64,000 nt of DNA from JAWPMT01 sp965229785 (lineage in GTDB: Bacteria > Bacteroidota > Bacteroidia > Cytophagales > Cyclobacteriaceae). Below the pieces are notes generated by a model. That model made no database searches. It saw only the letters and a program-made list of their open reading frames with translations, and was not told where the DNA came from. Position numbers and translations under genes: made by a program. Shown piece by piece: positions 9,318 through 17,690 of this stretch (position 1 is its first letter; each line of letters begins with the position of its first letter). The stretch is taken from assembly GCA_965229785.1 (NCBI GenBank), contig CBDDJS010000001.1, forward strand, positions 5,580,001 through 5,644,000, read 5' to 3'.

Positions 9318-9776
9318 ATGTCTCAAGATTTATTTAACGTAGCTCCGGCTTTTTATGGAATGTCGCTGATTCCTCAAAAGTCCTGGAAAGATTACGGATT
9401 CGCATTGCTCATCATTGCGGGATCCGATGGAGAAGTATCCGATCCCGAATTAGAGTGGTTAACCATTCACCTCGGGAAAGCACTAAACGTGGACGAGGCA
9501 ACCATTGCCGCCTGGGAGGAGTATGATTTTGAAGAGGAGGGGCTCGATGAAGTATTTCGAAAGATTGATTCCAGAAGTGTAGCCAGTTTCTCCAAGCTTC
9601 TGATCTACGACGCCATCCGCATGAGTTACGCCGATGATGATTACGCGGACGATGAAAGATCAAGGGTTGGAGAAGCCGGCGCTATGTTGGGATTGACCAA
9701 GGAAATGGTGCTGGCGATAGAAGTACTGGTCGAGCAAGAGCGGGCAACGGATAAGCTCAGATCACTTGTTTTATAA
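9318..9776 (+). CDS. TerB-like protein
   Basis: A helical acidic protein of 152 residues. The segment I-I-A-G-S-D-G-E-V-S-D-P-E-L-E-W-L matches the metal-binding-type A-D-G-x-x-x-x-x-E motif of TerB (tellurite resistance) domains; a second acidic cluster is Y-A-D-D-D-Y-A-D-D-E-R. Biochemical roles of stand-alone TerB domains are poorly defined. The stop codon is followed immediately by the ATG of the thioredoxin-fold gene, so the two form a two-gene operon. Two further TerB-like proteins lie at 53.8-54.7 kb. Confidence 0.75.
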   Translation: MSQDLFNVAPAFYGMSLIPQKSWKDYGFALLIIAGSDGEVSDPELEWLTIHLGKALNVDEATIAAWEEYDFEEEGLDEVFRKIDSRSVASFSKLLIYDAIRMSYADDDYADDERSRVGEAGAMLGLTKEMVLAIEVLVEQERATDKLRSLVL

Positions 9777-10214
9777 ATGAAAACATTATTACTCGCTGTA
9801 ATTATTCATTTTGCAGCCATTGAATCCCACCAGGAACCACCAGCCTTGCAATGGTACACCCTGGAAGAAGTTCAGGAACTGATGAAGTCCGAACCGAGAA
9901 AAGTATTTGTAGATGTAGTGGCAGACTGGTGCAAATGGTGCAAAGTGATGGAAAAAGAAACTTTCACTGACGAGGCAGTAATCGCTTATATCAACAAAAA
10001 TTATTATGCGGTTCGCATGGATTATGAAAGCCTTGAATCTATCAATTTTCAGGGAGAGACCATGACCAATAAAGCACTGGCCACAAGTTGGAATGTAAGG
10101 GACTTACCGGCGATTGTCTTCTGGGAAGAGGACTTCAACAGTAAGTTTTTGTCTACCGGGTATAAAAAGGCCGATCAGTTTTTGCTTGACCTGAAAGCAT
10201 TCAATGAATTTTAA
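9777..10214 (+). CDS. Exported thioredoxin-fold protein
   Basis: An N-terminal signal sequence (M-K-T-L-L-L-A-V-I-I) precedes a thioredoxin fold with the active site W-C-K-W-C-K around residue 52 and a cis-Pro loop at D-L-P-A-I-V-F near residue 107. This resembles the C-terminal DsbD domain/thioredoxin_7 group rather than classical thioredoxin. It is probably a periplasmic disulfide reductase or thiol protector. Start and stop are tight: the ATG abuts the preceding stop, and the end overlaps the convergent S1/P1 nuclease gene by four bases. Confidence 0.85.
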   Translation: MKTLLLAVIIHFAAIESHQEPPALQWYTLEEVQELMKSEPRKVFVDVVADWCKWCKVMEKETFTDEAVIAYINKNYYAVRMDYESLESINFQGETMTNKALATSWNVRDLPAIVFWEEDFNSKFLSTGYKKADQFLLDLKAFNEF

Positions 10215-10981
10215 GACCCATAAATAGACTCCAGTACTCCCGCCAGCCTCACACCAGCTTGAAGCAAACGTAGATTAACGGCTTCTATATTATCGTAATT
10301 GTAGCGATAGCTTAGCTTTTTATTTTCTGGAATATCATAAACCTGCTCGCGATAAGTCATGGATTCCGCGGCCCATTGTCTTACGGTTGCGGATTGCCAG
10401 GTCTTTACCTGACTTGTCTCCACGTGGTTGATCCAATCCGCGTACTCGCTATAACTGTATTTTTGCTGATCAATAATTCCACTATCCCAAACTCGGTGAA
10501 GATTAGAAGAACTGAAAAAATACTCAAGTTTCACATCGTTGCCTCCACGATCTTCTCCATTGCCAACATGAAGGGGCTGATGAATATCACCAACTAAGTG
10601 AACAAGCATTTTCAAGGCAAATGCCTCATCATAATCGGTGAAGTTTTTGGATTTCAACTCAGAAATCAATCGTTCAATCGTGACAATCACATCACCCTGT
10701 TCTGGTGTGCCGGCTTCTTCATAGGTCATGCCATCAGGAATCGTGCAGTAATGCCATGGGGTCATGTGGTTGTACTTTCGGTCGGATCGAATGAAGTCCA
10801 TAAATGTGCTCACTTCGGCCAGGGTTTCTGTTCCTAAAACGGCTTTCACCTTTTTCAGTGTCTTTTTCGAAAGGTGCTGCTCAGCAATTAACCCCACAAT
10901 TCGATGACCGGTAGGTCCCCAGGAATAAGAAGTAGGAAGGAATACAGTTAACAACAGAATGGACAGGACGAGCTTTTTCAT
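10211..10981 (-). CDS. S1/P1-type zinc-dependent nuclease
   Basis: A secreted single-strand nuclease of 256 residues. The signal peptide ends just before S-W-G; in this family the N-terminal Trp of the mature chain coordinates zinc. Further ligands are visible as G-H-R-I-V-G, W-H-Y, H-L-V-G-D-I-H-Q-P-L-H, and N-L-H-R-V-W-D. All catalytic metal sites therefore look intact. The product would cleave ssDNA/RNA in the periplasm or outside, perhaps for nutrient uptake. The 5' flank carries a short repeat (11012-11115). Confidence 0.93.
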   Translation of the reverse strand: MKKLVLSILLLTVFLPTSYSWGPTGHRIVGLIAEQHLSKKTLKKVKAVLGTETLAEVSTFMDFIRSDRKYNHMTPWHYCTIPDGMTYEEAGTPEQGDVIVTIERLISELKSKNFTDYDEAFALKMLVHLVGDIHQPLHVGNGEDRGGNDVKLEYFFSSSNLHRVWDSGIIDQQKYSYSEYADWINHVETSQVKTWQSATVRQWAAESMTYREQVYDIPENKKLSYRYNYDNIEAVNLRLLQAGVRLAGVLESIYGS

Positions 10982-11011
10982 AAATAAACCAGGTATAAAC
11001 TAATCTGGCGT

Positions 11012-11115
11012 ATTGATCACCAGAAGATATTATGCGAAGATAAAGTGGATCAATCTGTATATCTGGAGAGGAATACAATTTCTCCATTGATCCAAAGTGA
11101 TTGAGTTATTAAGTT
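11012..11115 (-). repeat. Dispersed short repeat, copy A, with a conserved micro-ORF
   Basis: GGATCAAT (11047-11054) can pair with ATTGATCC (11086-11093) or with an upstream ATTGATC (11012-11018), giving two mutually exclusive hairpins. The same arrangement occurs at 43654-43755 (copy B), with about 70% identity over 70 bp. On the minus strand, both copies start an ATG frame (11087 here) encoding M-x-K-L-Y-x-S-x-x-I-Q-I-D-P-x-Y. Differences between the copies are mostly synonymous or conservative in that frame. In copy A the frame runs on, out of phase, into the S1/P1 gene. Function unknown. Confidence 0.55.
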
Positions 11116-11280
11116 TCTTTCTATATAACTATATAAAATAATTCTATTCAACGATCTGGTGATTGATTTTGCAACGAAATAAGCGATGTTCAATCATTTG
11201 CAGGAATTATGGATAATCTTTTCTTTGGGGCTCTCCAAAGATATTGCCTGGTACCGGATTAGCTAGCGCATAGGAAGTAT

Positions 11281-11360
11281 GACAAAAGAAAAGGCACGGA
11301 CTTACCCTGGGAGGGTTCCCGTGCCTTAATCACCAACCTAACCTAAAAGAAAGTACTTCA
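11281..11360 (-). ncRNA. Hairpin element D1, possible small-RNA 3' end or terminator
   Basis: AAGGCACGG (11291-11299) pairs with CCGTGCCTT (11319-11327), enclosing an inner ACCCT/AGGGT stem. On the minus strand the hairpin is preceded by TTAGGTTGGTG and followed by TTTTCTTTT, like an intrinsic terminator. The motif TTAGGTTGRTG before a hairpin is shared with elements at 34.6 and 34.9 kb. It could be the terminator of the COX3-like gene or the end of an independent small RNA. The rest of the 10982-11498 gap is AT-rich, with no convincing gene. Confidence 0.45.
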
Positions 11361-11498
11361 ATAACGTTTATATATTCAAATATTATTTTCCGTACTATGA
11401 TTGATTAATCGTAATTTTTCTAAAAAGGTTTCAAAAAAAAATAAAAATATTAATATTCTGAGGCTCGCAATTTATCGGAGAGTTGCTCGTTGGAGGGC

Positions 11499-12095
11499 CT
11501 AGCTGATCAGCAGAAAGGCAAAAATGATGGCGCCCCAAAGTATGTTTAGAAAAAACCAAACCCGAGCCAGTAACACCAATTTCATTCGTTGGAAACCGTT
11601 GCTATAATAGATTAAACGTCTAACTATATCGGTTAGGTTGCGACCAATATAGAGCAAGTAAGCTAACGCAATACCAAATACAACGATGAAGTAGGCGATG
11701 TGAGCCACCGCTAGTGCATAAATGAATGATGATGAATCCGGGTTAAATTCAGATTTATCAAGCCACGCCATCCATTGGAAAACGGTAAAGCCGATAACAC
11801 AGCATAAAGAAAGACCGAGTCCCAGTAAGATCTTCTTATCCGCTTCTACGTCAAAATTACGAGGCAGGGCCAACATAAAATGTGACGAGGGAAGCAAAAT
11901 CAGATAACCCATGAACAGGTACTTCGAAAGATAAGTATCCCCTGAATACCACGTGGCAAAGTACGCAGCAGATACATATAGGAAAAGGGCCGCCGTGGCG
12001 ATTAAGAAAAAATTCACCAATAATTCCCACTGATGTGGGTGGTCGGTGCGGCTCTTCGAAGGCCTTAACTTTAATCTTGCACGAGATTGGCTCAT
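11499..12095 (-). CDS. Cytochrome c oxidase subunit III-like membrane protein
   Basis: 198 residues with five predicted membrane helices after a charged N-terminus. The pattern (W-E-L-L-V-N in helix 1, an S-S-H-F-M-L-A-L motif in helix 2, F-Q-W-M-A-W in helix 3, A-V-A-H-I-A-Y-F in helix 4, and V-W-F-F-L-N-I-L-W in the last helix) follows the COX3 layout, but it is shorter and diverged. A longer frame back to 12443 exists but runs into mfd on the other strand, so the ATG at 12095 is chosen. No other oxidase genes lie nearby, so the role is uncertain. Confidence 0.65.
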   Translation of the reverse strand: MSQSRARLKLRPSKSRTDHPHQWELLVNFFLIATAALFLYVSAAYFATWYSGDTYLSKYLFMGYLILLPSSHFMLALPRNFDVEADKKILLGLGLSLCCVIGFTVFQWMAWLDKSEFNPDSSSFIYALAVAHIAYFIVVFGIALAYLLYIGRNLTDIVRRLIYYSNGFQRMKLVLLARVWFFLNILWGAIIFAFLLIS

Positions 12096-12221
12096 TTTTA
12101 AATAATTTCTACATATCGTTTCGTTTATTCTAAACAGAAGAAAGCCTGAATTTGTTGGCATTAATTGTAGATTATGAGCATAAGCGACATAGATTTTCAA
12201 CGAGCGGTCTCTGAGAAATGA

Positions 12222-12229
12222 TAATTTTG
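12222..12229 (+). promoter_or_regulatory. Putative -7 box for mfd
   Basis: TAATTTTG matches the Bacteroidota -7 consensus TANNTTTG and lies 20 bp before the GTG start of mfd. No clear TTTG -33 box sits at the ideal distance. Confidence 0.4.
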
Positions 12230-12249
12230 CGCTTCTTACCATTTTCCGA

Positions 12250-15200
12250 GTGAACTTTTCAGAAGTACTTTTCAGATATAAGGACGAGAGTGTTGTAACT
12301 GCCATTCGTGAGAGCCTTAGCGAAAAATCCAACATCTCTCTTCGTGGACTGGCAGGAAGTGCCGATGCCCTTATCGGTGCAGCCACGGGACTGGGTAGAC
12401 CTGGTGTAAATTTGTTTGTGTTGCATGACCGTGAAGAAGCCAACTATTTCTATCACGATTTGCGACAGATCCTGGATCAACAAGGAAATGTCCTGCTATT
12501 CCCAACTTCTTATAAAAAACCTTACCAGTTCGAAGAAGTAGAAAACGCCAACATTTTGCAGCGTGCAGAAGTCCTGAATGCCATCAATCAGTCCGGTGAA
12601 GACTCCTTATATATAGTTACTTATCCGGAAGCTTTTACGGAGAAAGTAATCAACAAGCGATCATTGGTAGAAAATACCTTTCAGGCGAGTGTAGGAGAAA
12701 AGGTAGATGTAGCGTTCCTCACGGAGTTATTGGTCACCTATGATTTCGAGAAAACGGATTTTGTCTATGAACCCGGCCAGTTCGCTGTACGGGGAGGGAT
12801 CATTGATGTCTACTCTTTTGCTCAGGAGTTGCCGGTGCGTGTAGAGCTCTTCGGAGATGAAATAGAAAGCATCCGGGAATTTGAGCCCGAATCACAACTT
12901 TCAAAAACAGAATTAAAAAGTTTGAGCATTATCCCTGATGTGCAAACCAAGCTACTGAAAGAGGAACGCCAGTCTTTCCTATCCTATGTGCCCGAAACCA
13001 CCAACTTATGGATGAAAGACTATCGAGAGATCATCGACATAGTTGACAAAGGGTTTGATAAAGCCTCACAGTCATTTGACGAGTTGATGAAAATTTCAGG
13101 CAATACCCAGGTGGTGATGAGTCCTTCGGACCTTTTCGATAATGGTGACGTATTTGCCGGGCTTGTAGAACCATTGACAAAAGTTGAATTTGGCAAGCGA
13201 TTTTATTTGCCAAAATCCCAGGAATTCCAGTTCGACTTCAAACCTCAACCGAGTTTCCATAAGAATTTTGAATTACTGGCAGACAATCTTGCTGATTATC
13301 AGAGACAGGATTACAAGAATTACATCCTGGCAGAATCTTTCAAACAGCATGAGCGATTACAGACGATATTCGAAGAAGTCAATCCCGGCATTTCTTTCGA
13401 AGGAATAGCCATAGGGCTTAGGGAAGGGTTTATCGATGATCTTCAGGGAATTGTCTGCTACACAGATCACCAGATTTTCGATCGGTTTCACCGTACCGAT
13501 AACAAGGACAAGTTCACACGCAAAAAAGCACTGACCTTAAAAGAACTTCGGTCGTTGCAAGCTGGCGACTATGTGGTACATGTGGACCATGGTGTCGGAA
13601 GGTTTGCGGGATTGGACCGGGTGGATGTAGGTGGAAACATGCAGGAAGCCCTGCGATTAGTTTATAGGGATGACGATCTGCTTTATGTAAGTATTCACTC
13701 GCTACATAAAATCTCCAAGTATTCAGGCAAAGAAGGTGGACCACCTGCAGTCAACAAACTCGGGTCTCAGGAATGGGAAAACAAGAAGAAAAAGGTCAAG
13801 CGAAAAGTCAAAGACATTGCGAAAGACCTGATTCAACTCTATGCAAAACGAAAAGCTGCTCCAGGATATGCCTTTCCTCCTGATAATTTTATGCAGGCAG
13901 AGTTGGAGTCAAGTTTCATGTATCAGGATACCCCGGACCAGAGCTCCGCAACTTCTGACGTGAAACAAGATATGGAAAATGCACACCCCATGGACCGTCT
14001 GGTGTGTGGAGATGTTGGGTTTGGAAAAACAGAGATCGCTATTCGGGCAGCATTCAAAGCCGTAAATAATGGAAAACAGGTTGCTGTACTGGTTCCTACC
14101 ACGATATTGGCCTTTCAGCATTACCATACCTTCATGGAAAGGTTGAAAAGTTTCCCTATTGCCGTAGAATATGTCAATCGGTTCCGAACGACGAAAGAGA
14201 TCAATCAGATCAAAAAAGAACTTAAGGAAGGAAAAATAGATATCCTGATCGGCACCCACCGAATCGTCAATAAAGACATGGAGTTCAAAGACATTGGTCT
14301 CATGATCATTGACGAAGAACAAAAATTTGGTGTGAAAGTGAAAGAAAAGTTGAAGGAAATGCGTGTAAACGTAGATTCTCTCACACTGACTGCTACACCT
14401 ATTCCGCGAACACTGCACTTTTCTCTCATGGGTGCCAGGGATTTGTCAATCATCTCCACGCCACCACCCAACCGTCGACCGGTAACTACGGAATTGCAGG
14501 AATTCAATGAGGAATTTATCCGCGATGCAGTAAGTCATGAAATTCGTCGGGGAGGTCAGGTATTCTTTGTGCACAATCGTATCAGCGATATTGAACAGAT
14601 AGCCAACATTATCTATAAACTGGTACCTGATGCGCGCATCGGGCTGGCACATGGACAGATGGATGGTAAGGTCCTCGAAAAAATCATGTTGAAATTCATC
14701 GAGGGGGAATATGACGTACTGGTATCCACGAACATCATCGAATCCGGACTTGACATTCCCAATGCCAATACGATTATAATTAACCGGGCACACATGTTTG
14801 GGCTTTCCGATTTGCATCAGATGCGCGGACGAGTGGGTCGGTCCAATACGAAGGCCTATTGCTACCTGATCACACCTCCAACTTCAACATTGAGTTCGGA
14901 CGCTAGAAAACGACTGGTAACACTGGAAGAGTTTTCAGATTTGGGCGACGGGTTTAAAGTGGCCATGCGTGATCTCGATATCCGGGGTGCGGGCAATTTA
15001 TTGGGCAGCGAGCAGAGTGGATTCATCAACGACATGGGTTTTGAAATGTATCATAAGATCCTGGATGAAGCGGTGACGGAATTGAAAGAAACCGAATTTA
15101 AGGAGCTATTCACACAGGAAATGCTTGGAGTGGAGCAGTTACAGCAAATTAAAGCGGATTGCCTGGTAGAAACCGATCTGGAAATTCTTATTCCACAGGA

Positions 15201-15618
15201 TTATGTTGAAAGTACAGCGGAAAGACTAAGCCTGTATTCCAGACTGGACAATATAAAGATGGATGATGAAAAGAAACTGATGGAGTTTCAAAAATCACTT
15301 GAAGATCGGTTCGGGCCATCACCTGATGCAGTAGAAGAACTTGTAAAAAGTGTAAAACTTCGCTGGAGAGGTGTGAAACTTGGTTTTGAAAAAATCACAT
15401 TGAAAAGCAATAAGCTGAAAGGCTATCTTCAGGTTGAGGATAATGACGCTTATTTCCAGTCGGAAACTTTTGGAATGATTTTACAATATGTGAAAGAACA
15501 TGCATCAAAATGCAAAATGCGTGAATACAAAAACAAGCTTATCATTTCCATAGATCCCGTGGAAAACGTTTCGGAAGCCATTGAGCACTTGGACAGCATG
15601 TTAATGGTAGAAGCATAA
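12250..15618 (+). CDS. mfd: Transcription-repair coupling factor
   Basis: A DNA translocase that removes stalled RNA polymerase and recruits UvrA for strand-specific repair. It has 1122 residues, normal length. In order it has a UvrB-like N-terminal region; a CarD-like RNA polymerase interaction domain (L-Q-A-G-D-Y-V-V-H-V-D-H-G-V-G-R-F near 440); a superfamily 2 motor with Walker A G-D-V-G-F-G-K-T-E (near 587), D-E-E-Q box (near 687) and helicase motif VI R-G-R-V-G-R; and a TRCF C-terminal domain. The start is GTG, since no ATG precedes the conserved N-terminus. It is divergent from the COX3-like gene. Confidence 0.97.
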   Translation: MNFSEVLFRYKDESVVTAIRESLSEKSNISLRGLAGSADALIGAATGLGRPGVNLFVLHDREEANYFYHDLRQILDQQGNVLLFPTSYKKPYQFEEVENANILQRAEVLNAINQSGEDSLYIVTYPEAFTEKVINKRSLVENTFQASVGEKVDVAFLTELLVTYDFEKTDFVYEPGQFAVRGGIIDVYSFAQELPVRVELFGDEIESIREFEPESQLSKTELKSLSIIPDVQTKLLKEERQSFLSYVPETTNLWMKDYREIIDIVDKGFDKASQSFDELMKISGNTQVVMSPSDLFDNGDVFAGLVEPLTKVEFGKRFYLPKSQEFQFDFKPQPSFHKNFELLADNLADYQRQDYKNYILAESFKQHERLQTIFEEVNPGISFEGIAIGLREGFIDDLQGIVCYTDHQIFDRFHRTDNKDKFTRKKALTLKELRSLQAGDYVVHVDHGVGRFAGLDRVDVGGNMQEALRLVYRDDDLLYVSIHSLHKISKYSGKEGGPPAVNKLGSQEWENKKKKVKRKVKDIAKDLIQLYAKRKAAPGYAFPPDNFMQAELESSFMYQDTPDQSSATSDVKQDMENAHPMDRLVCGDVGFGKTEIAIRAAFKAVNNGKQVAVLVPTTILAFQHYHTFMERLKSFPIAVEYVNRFRTTKEINQIKKELKEGKIDILIGTHRIVNKDMEFKDIGLMIIDEEQKFGVKVKEKLKEMRVNVDSLTLTATPIPRTLHFSLMGARDLSIISTPPPNRRPVTTELQEFNEEFIRDAVSHEIRRGGQVFFVHNRISDIEQIANIIYKLVPDARIGLAHGQMDGKVLEKIMLKFIEGEYDVLVSTNIIESGLDIPNANTIIINRAHMFGLSDLHQMRGRVGRSNTKAYCYLITPPTSTLSSDARKRLVTLEEFSDLGDGFKVAMRDLDIRGAGNLLGSEQSGFINDMGFEMYHKILDEAVTELKETEFKELFTQEMLGVEQLQQIKADCLVETDLEILIPQDYVESTAERLSLYSRLDNIKMDDEKKLMEFQKSLEDRFGPSPDAVEELVKSVKLRWRGVKLGFEKITLKSNKLKGYLQVEDNDAYFQSETFGMILQYVKEHASKCKMREYKNKLIISIDPVENVSEAIEHLDSMLMVEA

Positions 15619-15761
15619 TATTTTCATGGTCCAACACAATAAATTCCCGGTTATCGCTATTAATAATTAGAGATGTTGGCTTTGATTGCCATTAAATAGG
15701 TATTTTTAGAATATTTGTATTATTTAGTAGCTTAATTCGCTACAGAAGAGAAAAACAGGTT

Positions 15762-17093
15762 ATGAAAAAGATTTTTAATGCAGCTCTCGCGTCATTTACT
15801 GGTGCGATGATGCTAAGCTCTTGCTTCTTGGGCGGTGGTGGTACTCCTACCAGTACATCTCCAGGAGCTGCAAGTTCAGCAACCGGACTCGAGTATAACG
15901 AGGAAGGTGCTTTCACTGTCAGTGATTACAGCGGACAACCCGCTGGTCCCAATCTGGTATTTATTGAAGGAGGCCGAACGGTCCTCGGTTCTTTTGAAGA
16001 AGATGTGGTTTTCACACGTGATAATGTAGAGCGTGCGGTAACTGTAGCATCCTTCTACATGGATGAGACAGAGGTTGCCAACATTCACTGGCTTGAGTAT
16101 GAATATTACATCAAGTTAGATTCTGATGAGGTCTACTGGAAAAACAACCTTCCCGATACAACAGTTTGGGCCAAAGACCTGGCATTCAACGATCCATACG
16201 TAGCTCACTACTACAGGTATCCAGGTTTCCGATTCTTCCCGGTTGTGGGTGTGAACTGGAGACAAGCGGTTAACTACTGCCGATGGAGAACAGACGTAGT
16301 GAACAACGAACTGGCTGCTGAAGCTGGTTTGCTTGATCCTATCGCTAGTGATGGCGGCGACGATGCTTTCGCAGGTGCGGAAGATGCTTCTGCTCCAATT
16401 GGTGGCGGAGGCGGTCAAAGAATTCCTCTGGAAAGTGGTGTGGTACTTCCTAACTACAGACTCCCTACGGAAGCTGAGTGGGAATATGCGGCACAAGCAC
16501 TGATTGGAACACAGTGGGCCAATGAAAACCAAACGCACAGAAGACTTTACCCATGGGATGGTCACGCACTAAGAAATCCTTACGGTAAAGGTCAAGGTTT
16601 CTTCCTGGCTAACTTCAAAAGAGGAAAAGGTGATTACGCTGGTATCGCTGGTAAACTAAACGATGGCGCCATGCTCACAAGTTACATCTACGATTATCCT
16701 CCAAACGAATTCGGTCTGTACAACATGGCTGGAAATGTGAACGAGTGGGTGCAGGATGTTTATCGTCCTTTGTCTTTCCAGGATGTTGAAGATTTCAACC
16801 CGGTAAGAAGAGATGGATTCCTTGATTCAGAAACCGGTTATGATGCTGGCTACAGCTTTATCGGTAACGAAGGAGCCTACACTCAGGAAGAAGCTGAAAA
16901 TGTTGGTATCTCCGTATCAGAATACAATGCTGAAAACCCTCCTTTCAGAAGAATGCGGGTTTATAAAGGTGGTTCATGGCAAGATGTGGCCTATTGGATG
17001 TCTCCGGGAACTCGCCGATCATTAATGGAAGATTCAGCAACTGCAACCATCGGATTCCGATGCGCAATGATCCATGCAGGAACAAATTATTAA
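15762..17093 (+). CDS. gldJ: Gliding motility lipoprotein GldJ
   Basis: Lipobox LSSC (Cys21), then a formylglycine-generating-enzyme-like (FGE-sulfatase) fold. The opening segment G-P-N-L-V-F-I-E-G-G, then S-F-Y-M-D-E-T-E-V, L-P-D-T-x-V-W, V-V-G-V-N-W-x-Q-A, R-L-P-T-E-A-E-W-E-Y-A-A, G-N-V-N-E-W-V-Q-D-V-Y and I-G-F-R-C-A follow GldJ rather than GldK. GldJ is an outer-membrane lipoprotein required for gliding and the type IX secretion system. It is usually about 540-560 residues in Flavobacterium, against 443 here. A Gly/Ala/Asp-rich insertion sits near residue 205. No other gld/por genes are in the window; a terminator follows. Confidence 0.88.
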   Translation: MKKIFNAALASFTGAMMLSSCFLGGGGTPTSTSPGAASSATGLEYNEEGAFTVSDYSGQPAGPNLVFIEGGRTVLGSFEEDVVFTRDNVERAVTVASFYMDETEVANIHWLEYEYYIKLDSDEVYWKNNLPDTTVWAKDLAFNDPYVAHYYRYPGFRFFPVVGVNWRQAVNYCRWRTDVVNNELAAEAGLLDPIASDGGDDAFAGAEDASAPIGGGGGQRIPLESGVVLPNYRLPTEAEWEYAAQALIGTQWANENQTHRRLYPWDGHALRNPYGKGQGFFLANFKRGKGDYAGIAGKLNDGAMLTSYIYDYPPNEFGLYNMAGNVNEWVQDVYRPLSFQDVEDFNPVRRDGFLDSETGYDAGYSFIGNEGAYTQEEAENVGISVSEYNAENPPFRRMRVYKGGSWQDVAYWMSPGTRRSLMEDSATATIGFRCAMIHAGTNY

Positions 17094-17116
17094 ATAAGAA
17101 TACATAACCTGATAAG

Positions 17117-17143
17117 AGGTCACCACTTTGGTGGCCTTTTTTT
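17117..17143 (+). terminator. Intrinsic terminator of gldJ
   Basis: AGGTCACCA and TGGTGGCCT form a 9-bp stem (one G-U pair) with a three-base loop, followed by seven Ts. It lies 24 bp after the gldJ stop. Confidence 0.9.
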
Positions 17144-17229
17144 ATGGCCATACTTTTTTACTTCATCATTAGTCAATCAAGTATTGACCACATAGTAACG
17201 GCCTTGGATCCCGTAGTAGTTAGAGTTTA

Positions 17230-17338
17230 AACTCCACGTGGAACACTTCGTCATTATATGTTTCTCAAACAAATCTGATATAGTTGAGACACCTGATAGA
17301 CATTGATTAGAAATCACATACGAATGCCACGTGGAACA
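17230..17338. promoter_or_regulatory. Two degenerate parS-like sites
   Basis: At 17230-17245 and 17323-17338 the core CCACGTGGAACA is intact while the left arm deviates from the palindrome TGTTCCACGTGGAACA (three mismatches each). Both lie in a 600-bp intergenic region (17094-17690) that holds no gene I can support. The perfect versions occur 5.6 kb away around the ybeY/mnmG junction, so these may be weaker ParB-binding sites. Confidence 0.6.
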
Positions 17339-17690
17339 TCCTCTTTGGTAGTAATGTACGTGATCAATGATCTACCTGGTTGATAGCAATAGCCACATGA
17401 CTTTCCTATTAAAGAAGAAAAATCCTTTCTGTAAGAATTGAGAAAATGTGTGTCGAGTCAAGATTAATCTTCCCAATGTCAAACGGTCACTCAAAAAAAT
17501 TTTCTTCGCAAAAAAGAAATAGAGAAAATATTCAGAAAGTGGGAAAATTGATGATTTTCTCGCCGAAATCCTGAAATTCAGTGAAACTCAAGAAAAACCC
17601 CCAATTCCCTGCATTTTTGAAGCTCAGTTTTCATTTACCACTTTTTAAAGTTTAAAAATCTGTAAATCAGAAAGTTAAGTTGATAAAATA

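Noticed and set aside
10881..11087. Minus-strand frame starting at 11087 and running into the S1/P1 nuclease gene as a full protein gene
   Set aside because: It overlaps the conserved signal peptide of the nuclease in another phase. Only its first 16 codons are shared with the repeat copy at 43 kb, so only the repeat is reported.
11186..11265. A 25-codon plus-strand frame in the 10982-11498 gap
   Set aside because: No promoter, no second copy and no recognisable peptide feature; too short to support alone.
12096..12443. N-terminal extension of the COX3-like gene
   Set aside because: The extra 116 residues are antisense to the conserved start of mfd and have low-complexity, non-membrane composition.
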